Part shown: positions 26,250 to 34,171 of the stretch, in pieces | How the letters are laid out: every line of letters starts with the position of its first letter | How positions within the stretch are numbered: the stretch's first letter is position 1 | From: CAXBGS01 sp963975425 | GTDB lineage: Bacteria; Planctomycetota; Planctomycetia; Pirellulales; Pirellulaceae | Length of the DNA: 64,000 nucleotides | Direction of reading: 5' to 3' | Assembly (NCBI GenBank): GCA_963975425.1 | Contig: CAXBGS010000007.1 | Location: 329,963-393,962 of the forward strand | Program-made: the position numbers and the translations under genes | Notes under the pieces: generated by a model | Database searches by the model: none | The model's input: only the letters and a program-made list of their open reading frames with translations | Told to the model about the DNA's origin: nothing

Positions 26250-26504
26250 TCACTCGTGCGCGGACGGACATTCTGCCGACTTGTTCGCGTTCAGTTCGAT
26301 GAAGCCTTTCCATTGGTCCGGCACGTCGTCTTCGTAGAAGATTGCTTCGGTTGGGCATTCAGGCACGCAGGCTCCGCAGTCAATGCATTCGTCGGGGGCG
26401 ATGTAAACCATGGATTCGTCTTCGTGAAAGCACTCGACCGGACAAACCGGTAAGCATGCTTTGTCCTTACACCCTATGCAGGGCTGTGTAACCACCATCG
26501 CCAT
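26250..26504 (-). CDS. Ferredoxin, two 4Fe-4S clusters (7Fe/8Fe type)
   Basis: An 84-residue electron carrier. Cluster motifs: PCIGCKDKACLPVCPVECF, where the first set has the expanded spacing of FdxA-like 7Fe ferredoxins, and CIDCGACVPECPTEAIF. A conserved VYIAPDECIDC link and acidic C-terminus match the group. Strong AGGAG upstream of the ATG at 26504. It is convergent with the peptidase and divergent from the sigma-kinase gene, so it appears to be an independent housekeeping unit inside the accessory region. Confidence 0.92.
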   Translation of the reverse strand: MAMVVTQPCIGCKDKACLPVCPVECFHEDESMVYIAPDECIDCGACVPECPTEAIFYEDDVPDQWKGFIELNANKSAECPSAHE

Positions 26505-26602
26505 TTTCGTGTCTCCTAAAGTAAAACGGTGTCACCACCGCTGAAATAACTGTTCGTCACGGCGGCAAAGCCCCGTGTCACCCAGGAAGTGAGAAAGCGA
26601 GT

Positions 26603-28072
26603 TTGGAACCGGGCACCAGCCACCAAAAAAAATCTGAATTTCCCGAGCCGATCACGGATCGTTCGGATGGTTGGTTGCTGCGCGAGTGGAAATCGGGCGA
26701 CGAGCAGGCTGCCGAGGTCCTGTTTGACCGCTACGCCATCCGCTTGGTGGCCTTGGTCGCCAGCCGGCTGAACCGTCGGTATCAAGCCTCGATTGATCCG
26801 AGCGAAGTCGTTCAATCAGCGATGGGTAGCTTCTTCGACGCGGCCCGGCACAGTCGCATTCACGTCAGTGACAGTGTGTCACTGTGGCGACTACTCGCGA
26901 CATTCGCCCGTCGCAAAATGGCTCGATCAATTGAGCGACAGTCGGCCATCAAACGCGGCAGCGGTCAGAAAAGACTCCCGCTCGATAGTGAGATCGCCAT
27001 CGCTGACGGTTCCCATGCCGAAGAAGACGCGGATGCTTTTCTCGCTACATTGAAGACAGAACTGACCGACGATCTGTTTACGATCGTCGAGGGTTTGCTC
27101 TTGGGTCAGACGCAGCGAGAGCTAGCCGAGTCTCTAGGGATCGACGAACGAACCGTGCGTCGTCGCCTGTCCCGAGTCCGCAAGCATCTTTCGGTAGTGG
27201 ACGAGGCAACGAGTCCCCAAACGCAAGGAGTCTCTAAGGGACTCGTCGCCTCGTCCACTACGTCATTACCGAGAATAAACTACAACGAGTTTGTCCTAGG
27301 CAAGATGATTGGCAGCGGTGGTTTCGGAAAGGTTTACCGTGCCAGAATGCAATCGGATGGCCGAACCGTAGCTGCGGTGAAGTTCCTTCGCAAAGCGTTC
27401 TGGCAAATCGAAGACGCACGCCAGTCGTTCCTGCGCGAGATAAATATCGCGTCGCAGATTAGTCATCCCGGTGTCATTCGCTACCTCGGATATGGCGAGT
27501 CCCCACACGGCGGTCTGTACGTCATTAGCAAGTGGATTGACGGACACTCACTTCAAAATGCCACTGCCGCAAAAGAGCAACAGTGGATCAGATGGCTCGT
27601 GCAAATATGCGAGGCGATCCAAGCGGTGCATCAAGTAGGCCTGATCCACGGCGACCTGACGCCGAGCAACGTTCTCGTCGATGCTCAAGATCGAATCACA
27701 ATCACCGACTTTGGATTCTCACAGGCGTCCACTAAATCGGCTTTGCCAGTCCTCGGTGGAACGCTTGGATTCGCGGCACCCGAGCAAATTGACCCGGCTT
27801 TCGGTTCCATCAGCTTCAAAACCGACATCTACGCCATCGGCGGGTTGGTCCACTGGATACTGTTCGGGCGACCGCCCAACGCGGGCCAAGGTTTCGAGGA
27901 TAGCCTCTCGCAAACGCTCTCTCATCGGGACCCTGGAGCTTCAACCTTCGACGCTATTCCCCCGGCATTTCGCTGTATCCTCGTTGCCACGCTTCGCAAG
28001 TCACCCGCCGACCGATCAATGGGCATAGCCGATATTATTCGAGTGCTGTCGCCAACGATTATGGAGGCCTAG
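26603..28072 (+). CDS. ECF sigma factor fused to a Ser/Thr protein kinase
   Basis: A 489-residue fusion. Residues about 25-105 form sigma region 2 of a planctomycete-type ECF factor (LLREWKSGDEQAAEVLFDRY; DPSEVVQSAMGSFF), and 150-195 form region 4 with its helix-turn-helix (TQRELAESLGIDERTVRRRL). A linker at about 196-228 is coded largely by a 23-bp inverted repeat. From 229 a Hanks-type kinase follows: glycine loop GKMIGSGGFGKVYRA, lysine AAVKFLRK, HGDLTPSNVLV (HRD is HGD) and TDFGFS. Planctomycete ECF factors are known to be linked to kinase genes; here the two are one polypeptide. The start is TTG at 26603. The kinase probably controls the attached or another sigma factor (inference). Confidence 0.88.
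   Translation: MEPGTSHQKKSEFPEPITDRSDGWLLREWKSGDEQAAEVLFDRYAIRLVALVASRLNRRYQASIDPSEVVQSAMGSFFDAARHSRIHVSDSVSLWRLLATFARRKMARSIERQSAIKRGSGQKRLPLDSEIAIADGSHAEEDADAFLATLKTELTDDLFTIVEGLLLGQTQRELAESLGIDERTVRRRLSRVRKHLSVVDEATSPQTQGVSKGLVASSTTSLPRINYNEFVLGKMIGSGGFGKVYRARMQSDGRTVAAVKFLRKAFWQIEDARQSFLREINIASQISHPGVIRYLGYGESPHGGLYVISKWIDGHSLQNATAAKEQQWIRWLVQICEAIQAVHQVGLIHGDLTPSNVLVDAQDRITITDFGFSQASTKSALPVLGGTLGFAAPEQIDPAFGSISFKTDIYAIGGLVHWILFGRPPNAGQGFEDSLSQTLSHRDPGASTFDAIPPAFRCILVATLRKSPADRSMGIADIIRVLSPTIMEA
27195..27260. repeat. 23-bp inverted repeat in the sigma-kinase linker
   Basis: Left arm 27195-27217 (TAGTGGACGAGGCAACGAGT plus CCC) and right arm 27238-27260 are reverse complements with one mismatch in 23, separated by 20 nt. 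The repeat lies inside the reading frame between sigma region 4 and the kinase and codes for about DEATSPQTQGVSKGLVASST. It would form a strong hairpin in DNA or mRNA and looks like a palindromic mobile repeat. Confidence 0.9.
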
Positions 28073-28128
28073 TGATTGGTCATGCTATCTTGGACAGAGT
28101 CATATCCCGAACCAATCCGACATATTAA

Positions 28129-28878
28129 ATGCAAGCGATCATCAGCGACATTCATGGCAACCTTGAAGCACTGAAAGCGGTGATTAGCAAAATTGATTTG
28201 TTGGGAATTAGTCGGATTGTGTGCTTAGGGGACATCGTTGGTTACGGTCCAAACCCAGTCGAATGCATCCACTTGCTGAAAGACTGTGAAACAATCGTCA
28301 CCGGTGACTGGGATGCCGCTGCGGTATCGACGGACGATCCGTGCTGGTCACCGTTCCTTCTCGAACAATTGCGTTGGGTTCGCGATGAGATCGCGGGCGA
28401 TCATTCCGCACAGCAGATCATTAAGTCAGGTTGCCTTGCAAAACTCACCAGTGACGTCGCGTTCTTTCACGCCATGCCACGCGATTTCAGCGATTGGATT
28501 TTTCCCGAAGATGTATTTACACCGCAGAAGCTTGATCGCATAGTTGAACAATCGTCATCGCTTGCGTTCTGCGGTCATAACCATTTAGCGGGTGTGCATT
28601 TCAAAACGACCCGACACTTCACGACGAAACAGTGGAACTACCGGACGTTCATCGAGGTGGGAGACGACTGGTTCACGCCAGAAGGTCCATGCATTTGTAG
28701 CGTTGGTTCGGTGGGCCAACCTCGAGACAGCGATCCAAGGGCATCGTTTGTTGTTCTTCGGAAGCGTCAATTCCGATTCGTTCGAGTCGAATACGACCAC
28801 GAACTCACCGCCGATAAGATCCGAACCAATCCTCGGATCCGAGACGTTCACGCAGACCGGCTTTCGCAAGGCCGTTGA
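28129..28878 (+). CDS. Calcineurin-like metallophosphoesterase
   Basis: A 249-residue metallophosphoesterase. Metal motifs in order: SDIHGNLEAL (D-x-H), CLGDIVGYGPNP (G-D-x2-x-G), VTGDWDAA (in the place of GNHD), FFHAMP and CGHNHLAGVHF. The enzymes hydrolyse phosphate mono- or diesters such as phosphoproteins, cAMP or small nucleotides. It starts 56 bp after the sigma-kinase gene on the same strand and may be its opposing phosphatase (inference from position). The GNHD-to-GDWD change is shared with part of the YfcE-like subfamily, so it is not taken as loss of function. Confidence 0.85.
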   Translation: MQAIISDIHGNLEALKAVISKIDLLGISRIVCLGDIVGYGPNPVECIHLLKDCETIVTGDWDAAAVSTDDPCWSPFLLEQLRWVRDEIAGDHSAQQIIKSGCLAKLTSDVAFFHAMPRDFSDWIFPEDVFTPQKLDRIVEQSSSLAFCGHNHLAGVHFKTTRHFTTKQWNYRTFIEVGDDWFTPEGPCICSVGSVGQPRDSDPRASFVVLRKRQFRFVRVEYDHELTADKIRTNPRIRDVHADRLSQGR

Positions 28879-29046
28879 GTCTCTCGCCGCGAGAATCTGG
28901 TTAACCCTAACGAGTTCTCTCCTACACAACCCTGAGACCATTCCCGGTTTTACTGTGATGTATATGCTTAGCGTGCGATGGCGTCCGCAATACAATCAGT
29001 TTGTCAAATTCAAGGCCGATAACGATTCTCTAGTTGATCGCCTTGC

Positions 29047-31011
29047 TCAACGAGGCTTCACTGACCGTCGTCGCTTCCACGGTGTTCTAGCGACTTGGCA
29101 GTCGATATCTTCGACGAATTGCCGTACCTGGGAGATTGCTGAATCAATATCCGGTACGCTAAGAGCGACAACTTGGCCTTTCTTCGTGCGTCCATTACGG
29201 TGGACGATGTTGTGGCGAGCATTGACGATTCTCAGCAGATCGGCGAAAGCTTCCCCTGTTGGAAACTTGACTTTCAAGACCTTTATGAACAACGGCCCGA
29301 CCTTCTCTAGATTGTGAAATACCTGATCGACGAGGTGCTTCTTGATAATCGTTTGACTGTTTCGTTCCCAGTCGATAACTTCGTCAAGCTTGTACTTGCG
29401 ATCTGCGAAGTCAGTTGTTGATCGAGCAAACCGATTCCGCAAAGTCTTGTTTCCGACCACAGTGTTAATGAATGTGTCCGACAGATACGTTTCCATCGAC
29501 GCAACAACACCGGCGTAAACTTGGCGGTAAAGAACTTGCTGCAGCGCTGCGTCAGGCGATTCAAGCAACGCCAGTCGCGACAGGCTGTCGATTGAATCTG
29601 AGAAAGTTGCATAGGATGACACGTTTTCCGAAATCGAACGCGCAAGCGCACTTTCTAGCTTCCCTTGCCTTGCGAGCTTGTTACATTGCGGGCACTGCCG
29701 ACGATTGACACGATTCTGCACCGACTGCGACCAAACGTGCTCTGGATTCACGTCGCACAACCACCATCGCTTCGTCGCACTTTGACGAGTCACATTTGCG
29801 GGAGTCACGTCACCGTTTTTCGTCGGATGCCACGTTGCTGCAATCTCTGCGTCGACAGCCGCCAAGCAAGTCTTCGAGTCAGCTCGTAGACCACTGCAAA
29901 ACGGACACTTTGAGCCTTTGGTTCGACGGAAAACGTGAGCGTCCCAAACGTGTTCCGGATTCGACTCGCATTGCCAGAATGCTTTTCTGCGACTCCCAGG
30001 CGCCAAGCTCATCGGGTCCAGACCGACGTTCAGCGTTGGGTGCCACTCCGTGAGCAATTTCGGATGCAAATGCCCAAGTGACTTTTCGAGCGACACAGTG
30101 CCAGGATTCCGACCACCTGGGCACTGCCGACAAATCTTCTTGCGACCATTCACCCGTTCGATCGACTCTTTCCAAGAATGATCGGAGTTTTCAGGGCATT
30201 GCCACCATACTTCCCTTGACGAACCATGCGACACATCGCTGGGACGCAGCCTGCCGTTCTTGGTCGGATGCCAAAACGTCAGGAGGTCAGGTGCGGTCTC
30301 GTCTAGACCTCGTCGGGCCGAGAACTTTCCGGCGGTTCGCGAGTCTGCGTTTTTTGACGCCTGACGGCATTTTGGGCATTTTCCGTCTCGCCTTTTACGC
30401 GTGGCAACACTGGATTTCCATTCGTGCTCAGAGTGAACGCGACATTGCCACCAAACTTTCTCCTCACTGCTGCTTGAAACCATCTCCGGTGTTAGGTCGC
30501 CGTTTTTCGTCGGATGCCATTCGGCAGCAATTTCTGGAGCCGTTCGGGCTAGCGACTTCTCGATCCTGCGGCAGTCACGACATCGGCTTCCGTTGGTTCG
30601 ATTGGCGACAGCCGTTTCCCATTCATGAGAAGAGTCGCGTGAGCACAGCCACCAAAGACGTATGTTCGACTGTGGCGCGAACTCTTCCGGACGCAGGTCT
30701 CCATTCTTGGTGGGGTGAAATTCTGCCGCGACATCCGGATAGAGCTCGGCGATCGAATCCTCCGGAAGCACCTTTCGACCCGAACAGAATGGACAACCCT
30801 GCTTGTCAATTGCTCTCGTAGCGACAATGGCTGGCCATTCATGCCGGTCGTCTCTTTTGCAACGCCACCACGCTCGATAACTGCTGTTGTACGGTACCTC
30901 ATCCCGTTGAAACTTGACGTTTTTGGTGGGATGCCATTCCTCGGCGAGCTCAAGCGAATAGGCCACCAAGAGCGGTACTCGAAGGCCTGTGTGCTGTAGC
31001 GTTCTACCCAT
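29047..31011 (-). CDS. Six-fold zinc-ribbon (DUF4379-like) protein with C-terminal HEPN RNase domain
   Basis: A protein of about 654 residues. Residues about 20-465 are six tandem zinc-ribbon units with the pattern EWHPTKNGDL ... WWQC-x5-HEW ... CxxC (for example AEWHPTKNGDLTPEM, then VWWQCRVHSEHEW and CPKC). From about 480 an all-helical domain follows (QVYAGVVASMETYLSDTFI; FADLLRIVNARHNIVHRNGR) whose RHNIVH is the R-x4-H active site of HEPN ribonucleases. Zinc-ribbon arrays of this type occur in proteins linked to restriction and mobile DNA; HEPN domains are RNases in toxin, CRISPR and abortive-infection systems. The ATG at 31011 has AGGA 9 nt upstream; TTG 31032 is an alternative. It lies between the kinase operon and recombinase relics. 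A nucleic-acid-sensing RNase effector is the best guess. Confidence 0.85.
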   Translation of the reverse strand: MGRTLQHTGLRVPLLVAYSLELAEEWHPTKNVKFQRDEVPYNSSYRAWWRCKRDDRHEWPAIVATRAIDKQGCPFCSGRKVLPEDSIAELYPDVAAEFHPTKNGDLRPEEFAPQSNIRLWWLCSRDSSHEWETAVANRTNGSRCRDCRRIEKSLARTAPEIAAEWHPTKNGDLTPEMVSSSSEEKVWWQCRVHSEHEWKSSVATRKRRDGKCPKCRQASKNADSRTAGKFSARRGLDETAPDLLTFWHPTKNGRLRPSDVSHGSSREVWWQCPENSDHSWKESIERVNGRKKICRQCPGGRNPGTVSLEKSLGHLHPKLLTEWHPTLNVGLDPMSLAPGSRRKAFWQCESNPEHVWDAHVFRRTKGSKCPFCSGLRADSKTCLAAVDAEIAATWHPTKNGDVTPANVTRQSATKRWWLCDVNPEHVWSQSVQNRVNRRQCPQCNKLARQGKLESALARSISENVSSYATFSDSIDSLSRLALLESPDAALQQVLYRQVYAGVVASMETYLSDTFINTVVGNKTLRNRFARSTTDFADRKYKLDEVIDWERNSQTIIKKHLVDQVFHNLEKVGPLFIKVLKVKFPTGEAFADLLRIVNARHNIVHRNGRTKKGQVVALSVPDIDSAISQVRQFVEDIDCQVARTPWKRRRSVKPR

Positions 31012-31524
31012 ATCATGATTCCTGTGTCTCAATAAAAGTCACCAAACGCAAGGATTGGGTTCGCTTGTTGTCTTTGATTGATTGTCAGATTCCATTCTGC
31101 CTCGCATTGATCGCAAAAAACGGACAGTTGCAAATCGGCGACGGAGGTATCGGAAAGCTAGAATCTCGGAATATGCAATCTAGCAAATAACAGTTCGTTT
31201 CAGAAGACTCCTCGAACGTCAGACCCTACTTCAACGTCTCTAAGCCATGCACATCCTGTAGAAGGCCAGCGAGCCCACTGCGGACATTTGCATGACAAGC
31301 AGCAAGTAGGCGATCGTTCGTTTTGGACCCAGTCGAATCATCCAGATCCTAAAGACTCACGTCATGAGTCGCCGTGACTCCAGCTGACCGATTCGCCCCC
31401 TGTTCTTAATTGGCAGGGCTGATCCCGCTTGCCAATGTCTCTTTGCGAACAATCGTCGGTTCGCAGCACGGTTTTCGCCGGCCGGAGTTGTCGAACGAAA
31501 CTCCAGCCGGCGGATAGTCCCGAC
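31012..31524. other. Intergenic region with one strong hairpin
   Basis: No gene is supported. At 31477-31512 there is a long hairpin (CGCCGGCCGGAGTT pairs with AACTCCAGCCGGCG apart from one mismatch) just after the stop of the minus-strand helicase remnant, a plausible terminator without a T-run. The right half may contain the zinc-ribbon gene promoter. Confidence 0.5.
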
Positions 31525-32385
31525 TCAACTGCTGTTGGCACTGACGATTTCGATGGCAGATTCGATTCGTTCTCGCGCCGATTTTGCAAGGCGTGCCAAT
31601 CCAATCTCTCGGGCGAAGGCGAGTGCCGGATCTTCGTTCTCAAGATGATGACTCTCGGATTGGATCAGTCCGATCAATTCCGCCAACGGGATCTCGTCTA
31701 GGCTGCGTCGACCGTCTTGGTTTGCTGCTTGGCGAAACGGAACCGAATCCGGAACGGTTCGACTAGGCCAAAGGAACGTTCCCGCCGCCTCTTTCGTGGC
31801 CGTAAGCTCTGGGATCGTTTCCAAGACGCGTTGCTTGATCTTTGCTCCTGTGCGAGCGAAACCATGAGCACGCGCGATGCGTTTTGCAACTAAGTCATCA
31901 CGCACAGGACCTTCGGCCTGCACCACGGCCAACGCCATCTTGCGAATGGATTCAGTGTAAGCGTCATCAAAAAACTCATTTTGTCGATCGACAGAGTCAT
32001 CCAAAAGAATCGGCTGGTACAAACTCGGTTCTTTGGATGTATAGCCGGCGACCAACTCTGGGCGGACATTTTGTCTAGGATTAGTAACCGGAGCAGGAGG
32101 GTGATCTATGGTGACCGCAGGCTGTTCATGATCCTCAAAGTCGTCTTGCGACACTGTTTCACGGTCCGACTGAACGTCGTTCTCTTCTGTCGCTTCGCGC
32201 GTACCCGGCAGTGACTTTGCGTCAGGCTGCTCGGAAGCCTCTTGCGGCTCTGGAAACGCGTTTCGCGAGGACTCAAGCAGACGCTCGAGATGTTCATGGA
32301 GCGTGGTCGTTGCCGAGTCTTTGTCGTACCACCAGTCGGTGGACCAAACACGTACGATGTTCCAGCCGAGATTTTCTAGAACCAA
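31525..32385 (-). pseudogene. C-terminal remnant of a DUF3320/DUF4011-type helicase
   Basis: Only the last 286 residues of a large helicase survive. The open frame starts VLENLGWNIVRVWSTDWWYD, the conserved end of the Vsr/REase-like domain, continues through an acidic linker, and ends in a DUF3320 domain (ALAVVQAEGPVRDDLVAKRIARAHGFARTGAKIKQRVLETI, given here as the family pattern). Full-length relatives are over 1500 residues and occur in defence islands. The N-terminal ATPase part is missing; the break at about 32385 coincides with the end of a recombinase fragment on the same strand, so the two genes were joined by a deletion. Confidence 0.8.
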
Positions 32386-32671
32386 ACAATTCCAGCAAAC
32401 GCAGGAAGTCGATCAATCGTCTCGATAACCGGTCAGCGCTATGTACGATCAATCGCTCCACTTGCCCAGCCTTGATCGCGTCAAGCAACCGCGAAAGCTC
32501 TGGTCGATCCAAGGTTTCGCTGGATTGACCCTCGTCGGAGAACACCGTCGTGACGGTCCATCCCTTCTGCGCAGCAAGTGATAGGCACAAATCGGCTTGG
32601 TTCTGACAGGAGCCATAGGTAAGTCCCCTGGTTCGAGATTGACGAACATAGACCGCCGCTGCTCGGGTCAT
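32294..32671 (-). pseudogene. N-terminal fragment of a second serine recombinase
   Basis: From ATG 32671 the frame reads TRAAAVYVRQSRTRGL, with the serine nucleophile, SCQNQADLCLSLAAQKGW, SDEGQSSETLDRPELSRLLD and RLIVHSADRLSRRLIDFLRLLELF, parallel to the recombinase at 19095-20408. After LLELF (about 32384) the match stops, and the frame continues out of phase into the helicase remnant. The Recombinase and zinc domains are gone. It is a dead relic of an element related to the intact one. Confidence 0.85.
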
Positions 32672-32738
32672 CTTCGGTCCAGCGTCCGAGCTAAAATGGT
32701 TCTCGTTTGTTGTGTTGAGAGGACTTTCCACAAAAACT

Positions 32739-32767
32739 TGCCGTGTATAGCGTTATGCAGTACAATG
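32739..32767 (+). promoter_or_regulatory. Sigma-70-type promoter of the TacA/TacT operon
   Basis: TTGCCG (32739-32744), a 17-nt spacer and TACAAT (32762-32767) give a near-consensus promoter. The predicted start would be about 40 nt before the antitoxin ATG at 32815. TacA-like antitoxins repress their own promoter, so operator half-sites are expected here. Confidence 0.6.
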
Positions 32768-32814
32768 AGCATCGGTGAAACATGCAACGAATGATTAAAA
32801 GAGTTTGACACGCG

Positions 32815-33084
32815 ATGCAAAAAAATAGTTCATTGATGGTGCGGCTCGATGAAGAATCGAAGGCATTACTCAGCGCTGCCGCCAAACTGCGACGAGTGAG
32901 TGTGAGTGATTACGTTCGCAGTGTTGTCATGGGTCAGGCCGAACGTGAATTGGCAGCGGCCCAGTCACACACGATAGCGATGACGCCCACGGAACAACTG
33001 GATTTTTGGAACGCGCTCGCCAAGCCACCCAAGTTGACCAAGGCGCAGAAAGGACTCGGAGCAATCATGCGAGGCGATGCGTGA
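32815..33084 (+). CDS. DUF1778 antitoxin (TacA-like)
   Basis: An 89-residue antitoxin. The N-terminal ribbon-helix-helix (SLMVRLDEESKALLSAAAKL; RRVSVSDYVRSVVMGQAERE) binds DNA; the C-terminal tail (TPTEQLDFWNALAKPP) is the toxin-neutralising segment. DUF1778 proteins pair with GNAT acetyltransferase toxins, and this one overlaps its partner by 4 nt (GTGA). It sits downstream of a good promoter, on the strand opposite the recombinase relic. Confidence 0.92.
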   Translation: MQKNSSLMVRLDEESKALLSAAAKLRRVSVSDYVRSVVMGQAERELAAAQSHTIAMTPTEQLDFWNALAKPPKLTKAQKGLGAIMRGDA

Positions 33085-33602
33085 GCGGTGTTCGCTATCC
33101 TGACGGCTGGCGAGTGGAGTTGCTCACAAAGTCGCATAACCGGACACGGTTCCAGTCCGGCCAGGACGAAGTCGATGCGTGGCTGAAGAAAAGGGCGTTT
33201 CAGAGTCAGAAAAAGCACCTGAGTTCGACCAAGGTTTTGCTCGACTCCGAAAACCACATCGTCGGCTACTACACGTTGGCAACATCTCAAGTCGACTTCT
33301 CCGACCTACCCGTCGAAGTTGCCAAGTCGCTTCCCAATCGGCAGTTGCCCGTCGCCGTATTAGCGTGGCTCGGAGTTGACCAATCGTTTCAAGGGCGAGG
33401 CATCGGAAAGCGTTTACTCGCCACTGCGTTAAAGGATTGCTACGACGCAGCCGAAACCTTCGCGTTCATTGCCGTCATTCTCGACTGCGTCGACGCCCCT
33501 TCCAAAGCGTTCTATCAGCACTTCGATTTCGCCGAACTCCTCGGCTACCCCATGCGACTCTACCTGCCCTTCAAGTCATTAGAGAAACTCGCCCAAGGTT
33601 GA
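33081..33602 (+). CDS. GNAT acetyltransferase toxin (TacT-like)
   Basis: A 173-residue acetyltransferase. TacT-type toxins acetylate the amino group of charged aminoacyl-tRNA and stop translation. Features: SGQDEVDAWLKKRAFQSQKK, GYYTLATSQVDF, and the acetyl-CoA loop LGVDQSFQGRGIGKRLL; the late FYQHFDF motif is typical of the group. The GTG at 33081 overlaps the antitoxin stop. Length and arrangement agree with the family. The frame is also open upstream to 33006, but that part overlaps the antitoxin and has no family match. Confidence 0.92.
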   Translation: MSGVRYPDGWRVELLTKSHNRTRFQSGQDEVDAWLKKRAFQSQKKHLSSTKVLLDSENHIVGYYTLATSQVDFSDLPVEVAKSLPNRQLPVAVLAWLGVDQSFQGRGIGKRLLATALKDCYDAAETFAFIAVILDCVDAPSKAFYQHFDFAELLGYPMRLYLPFKSLEKLAQG

Positions 33603-34171
33603 AACAGAGTGTCTTAGTTCACGAAGAACCACATAACCTGACGGCCTTTGGTGGCTTCTCGATCATCGAAAGATCGCCAGGACCCGAAAGCAACCCAAAT
33701 TAAACTGTCAGGCGAATCTCAATAAAGCACCAAAACGCCACATTTCAGGCGGTTTCGCGATGGCGAAATCAATTGAATCACCTCCCATTCGGGCATGCGT
33801 CAGCCCAAATTGCAGCTTCAATTCGCCATGTTGGTTTACTCCGACCGCCGGGTTATCGAATCAGCCGACGTTGGTCTTCATGACTGACGCCGGCTTTCTT
33901 CGTGGTTTGCCGCTTATCTGGCAAGGACTTACGTCATCGCTGGCCCGCGAGAGAACTCTCCGGGTGTCTCCGGGAAAGTACTATCGGCCTCCGGCGATGG
34001 CGGTCTCTGGGGCGATCTCAACCAAAGGTCTCTCCTGTCTCTGTACGATGCAGACCTCCAGGTCATGAAGTCCCGGAGTGCTATCCGAAGAAAGTGGCGG
34101 GCGTGCCTAGAATCGCCCTAGCCGCAGACGTCCGATACAAAACCGTTTTCCTAGATTCCGAAGTTTTCAAC
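33603..34171. other. Non-coding stretch with repeat copy C
   Basis: The first 170 bp after the TacT gene show no gene. The rest is repeat copy C. The plus-strand frame at 33902-34597 is an artefact running through the repeat and antisense to the DUF1559 gene. Confidence 0.6.
33774..34164. repeat. Island repeat, copy C
   Basis: It shares with copy B, in order, GGCATG..CAGCCC, CAGCTTCAATTCGCCATGTT, GGTTTACTCCGACCGCCGGG, CATGACTGACGCCGGCTTTC, TGGCAAGGACTTACGTCATC, GGTCTCTGGGGCGATC, GACCTCCAGGTCATGAAGTC, CCGGAGTGCTATCC and a TTTTCCTAGATT end. Identity looks like roughly 75-80 percent by eye. It stops about 8 bp from the premature end of the DUF1559 gene. Confidence 0.7.

Noticed and set aside
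30078..30821. 247-codon plus-strand ORF opposite the zinc-ribbon/HEPN gene
   Set aside because: The repeated zinc-ribbon units on the minus strand are unmistakable; the plus frame is a shadow of the repeats.
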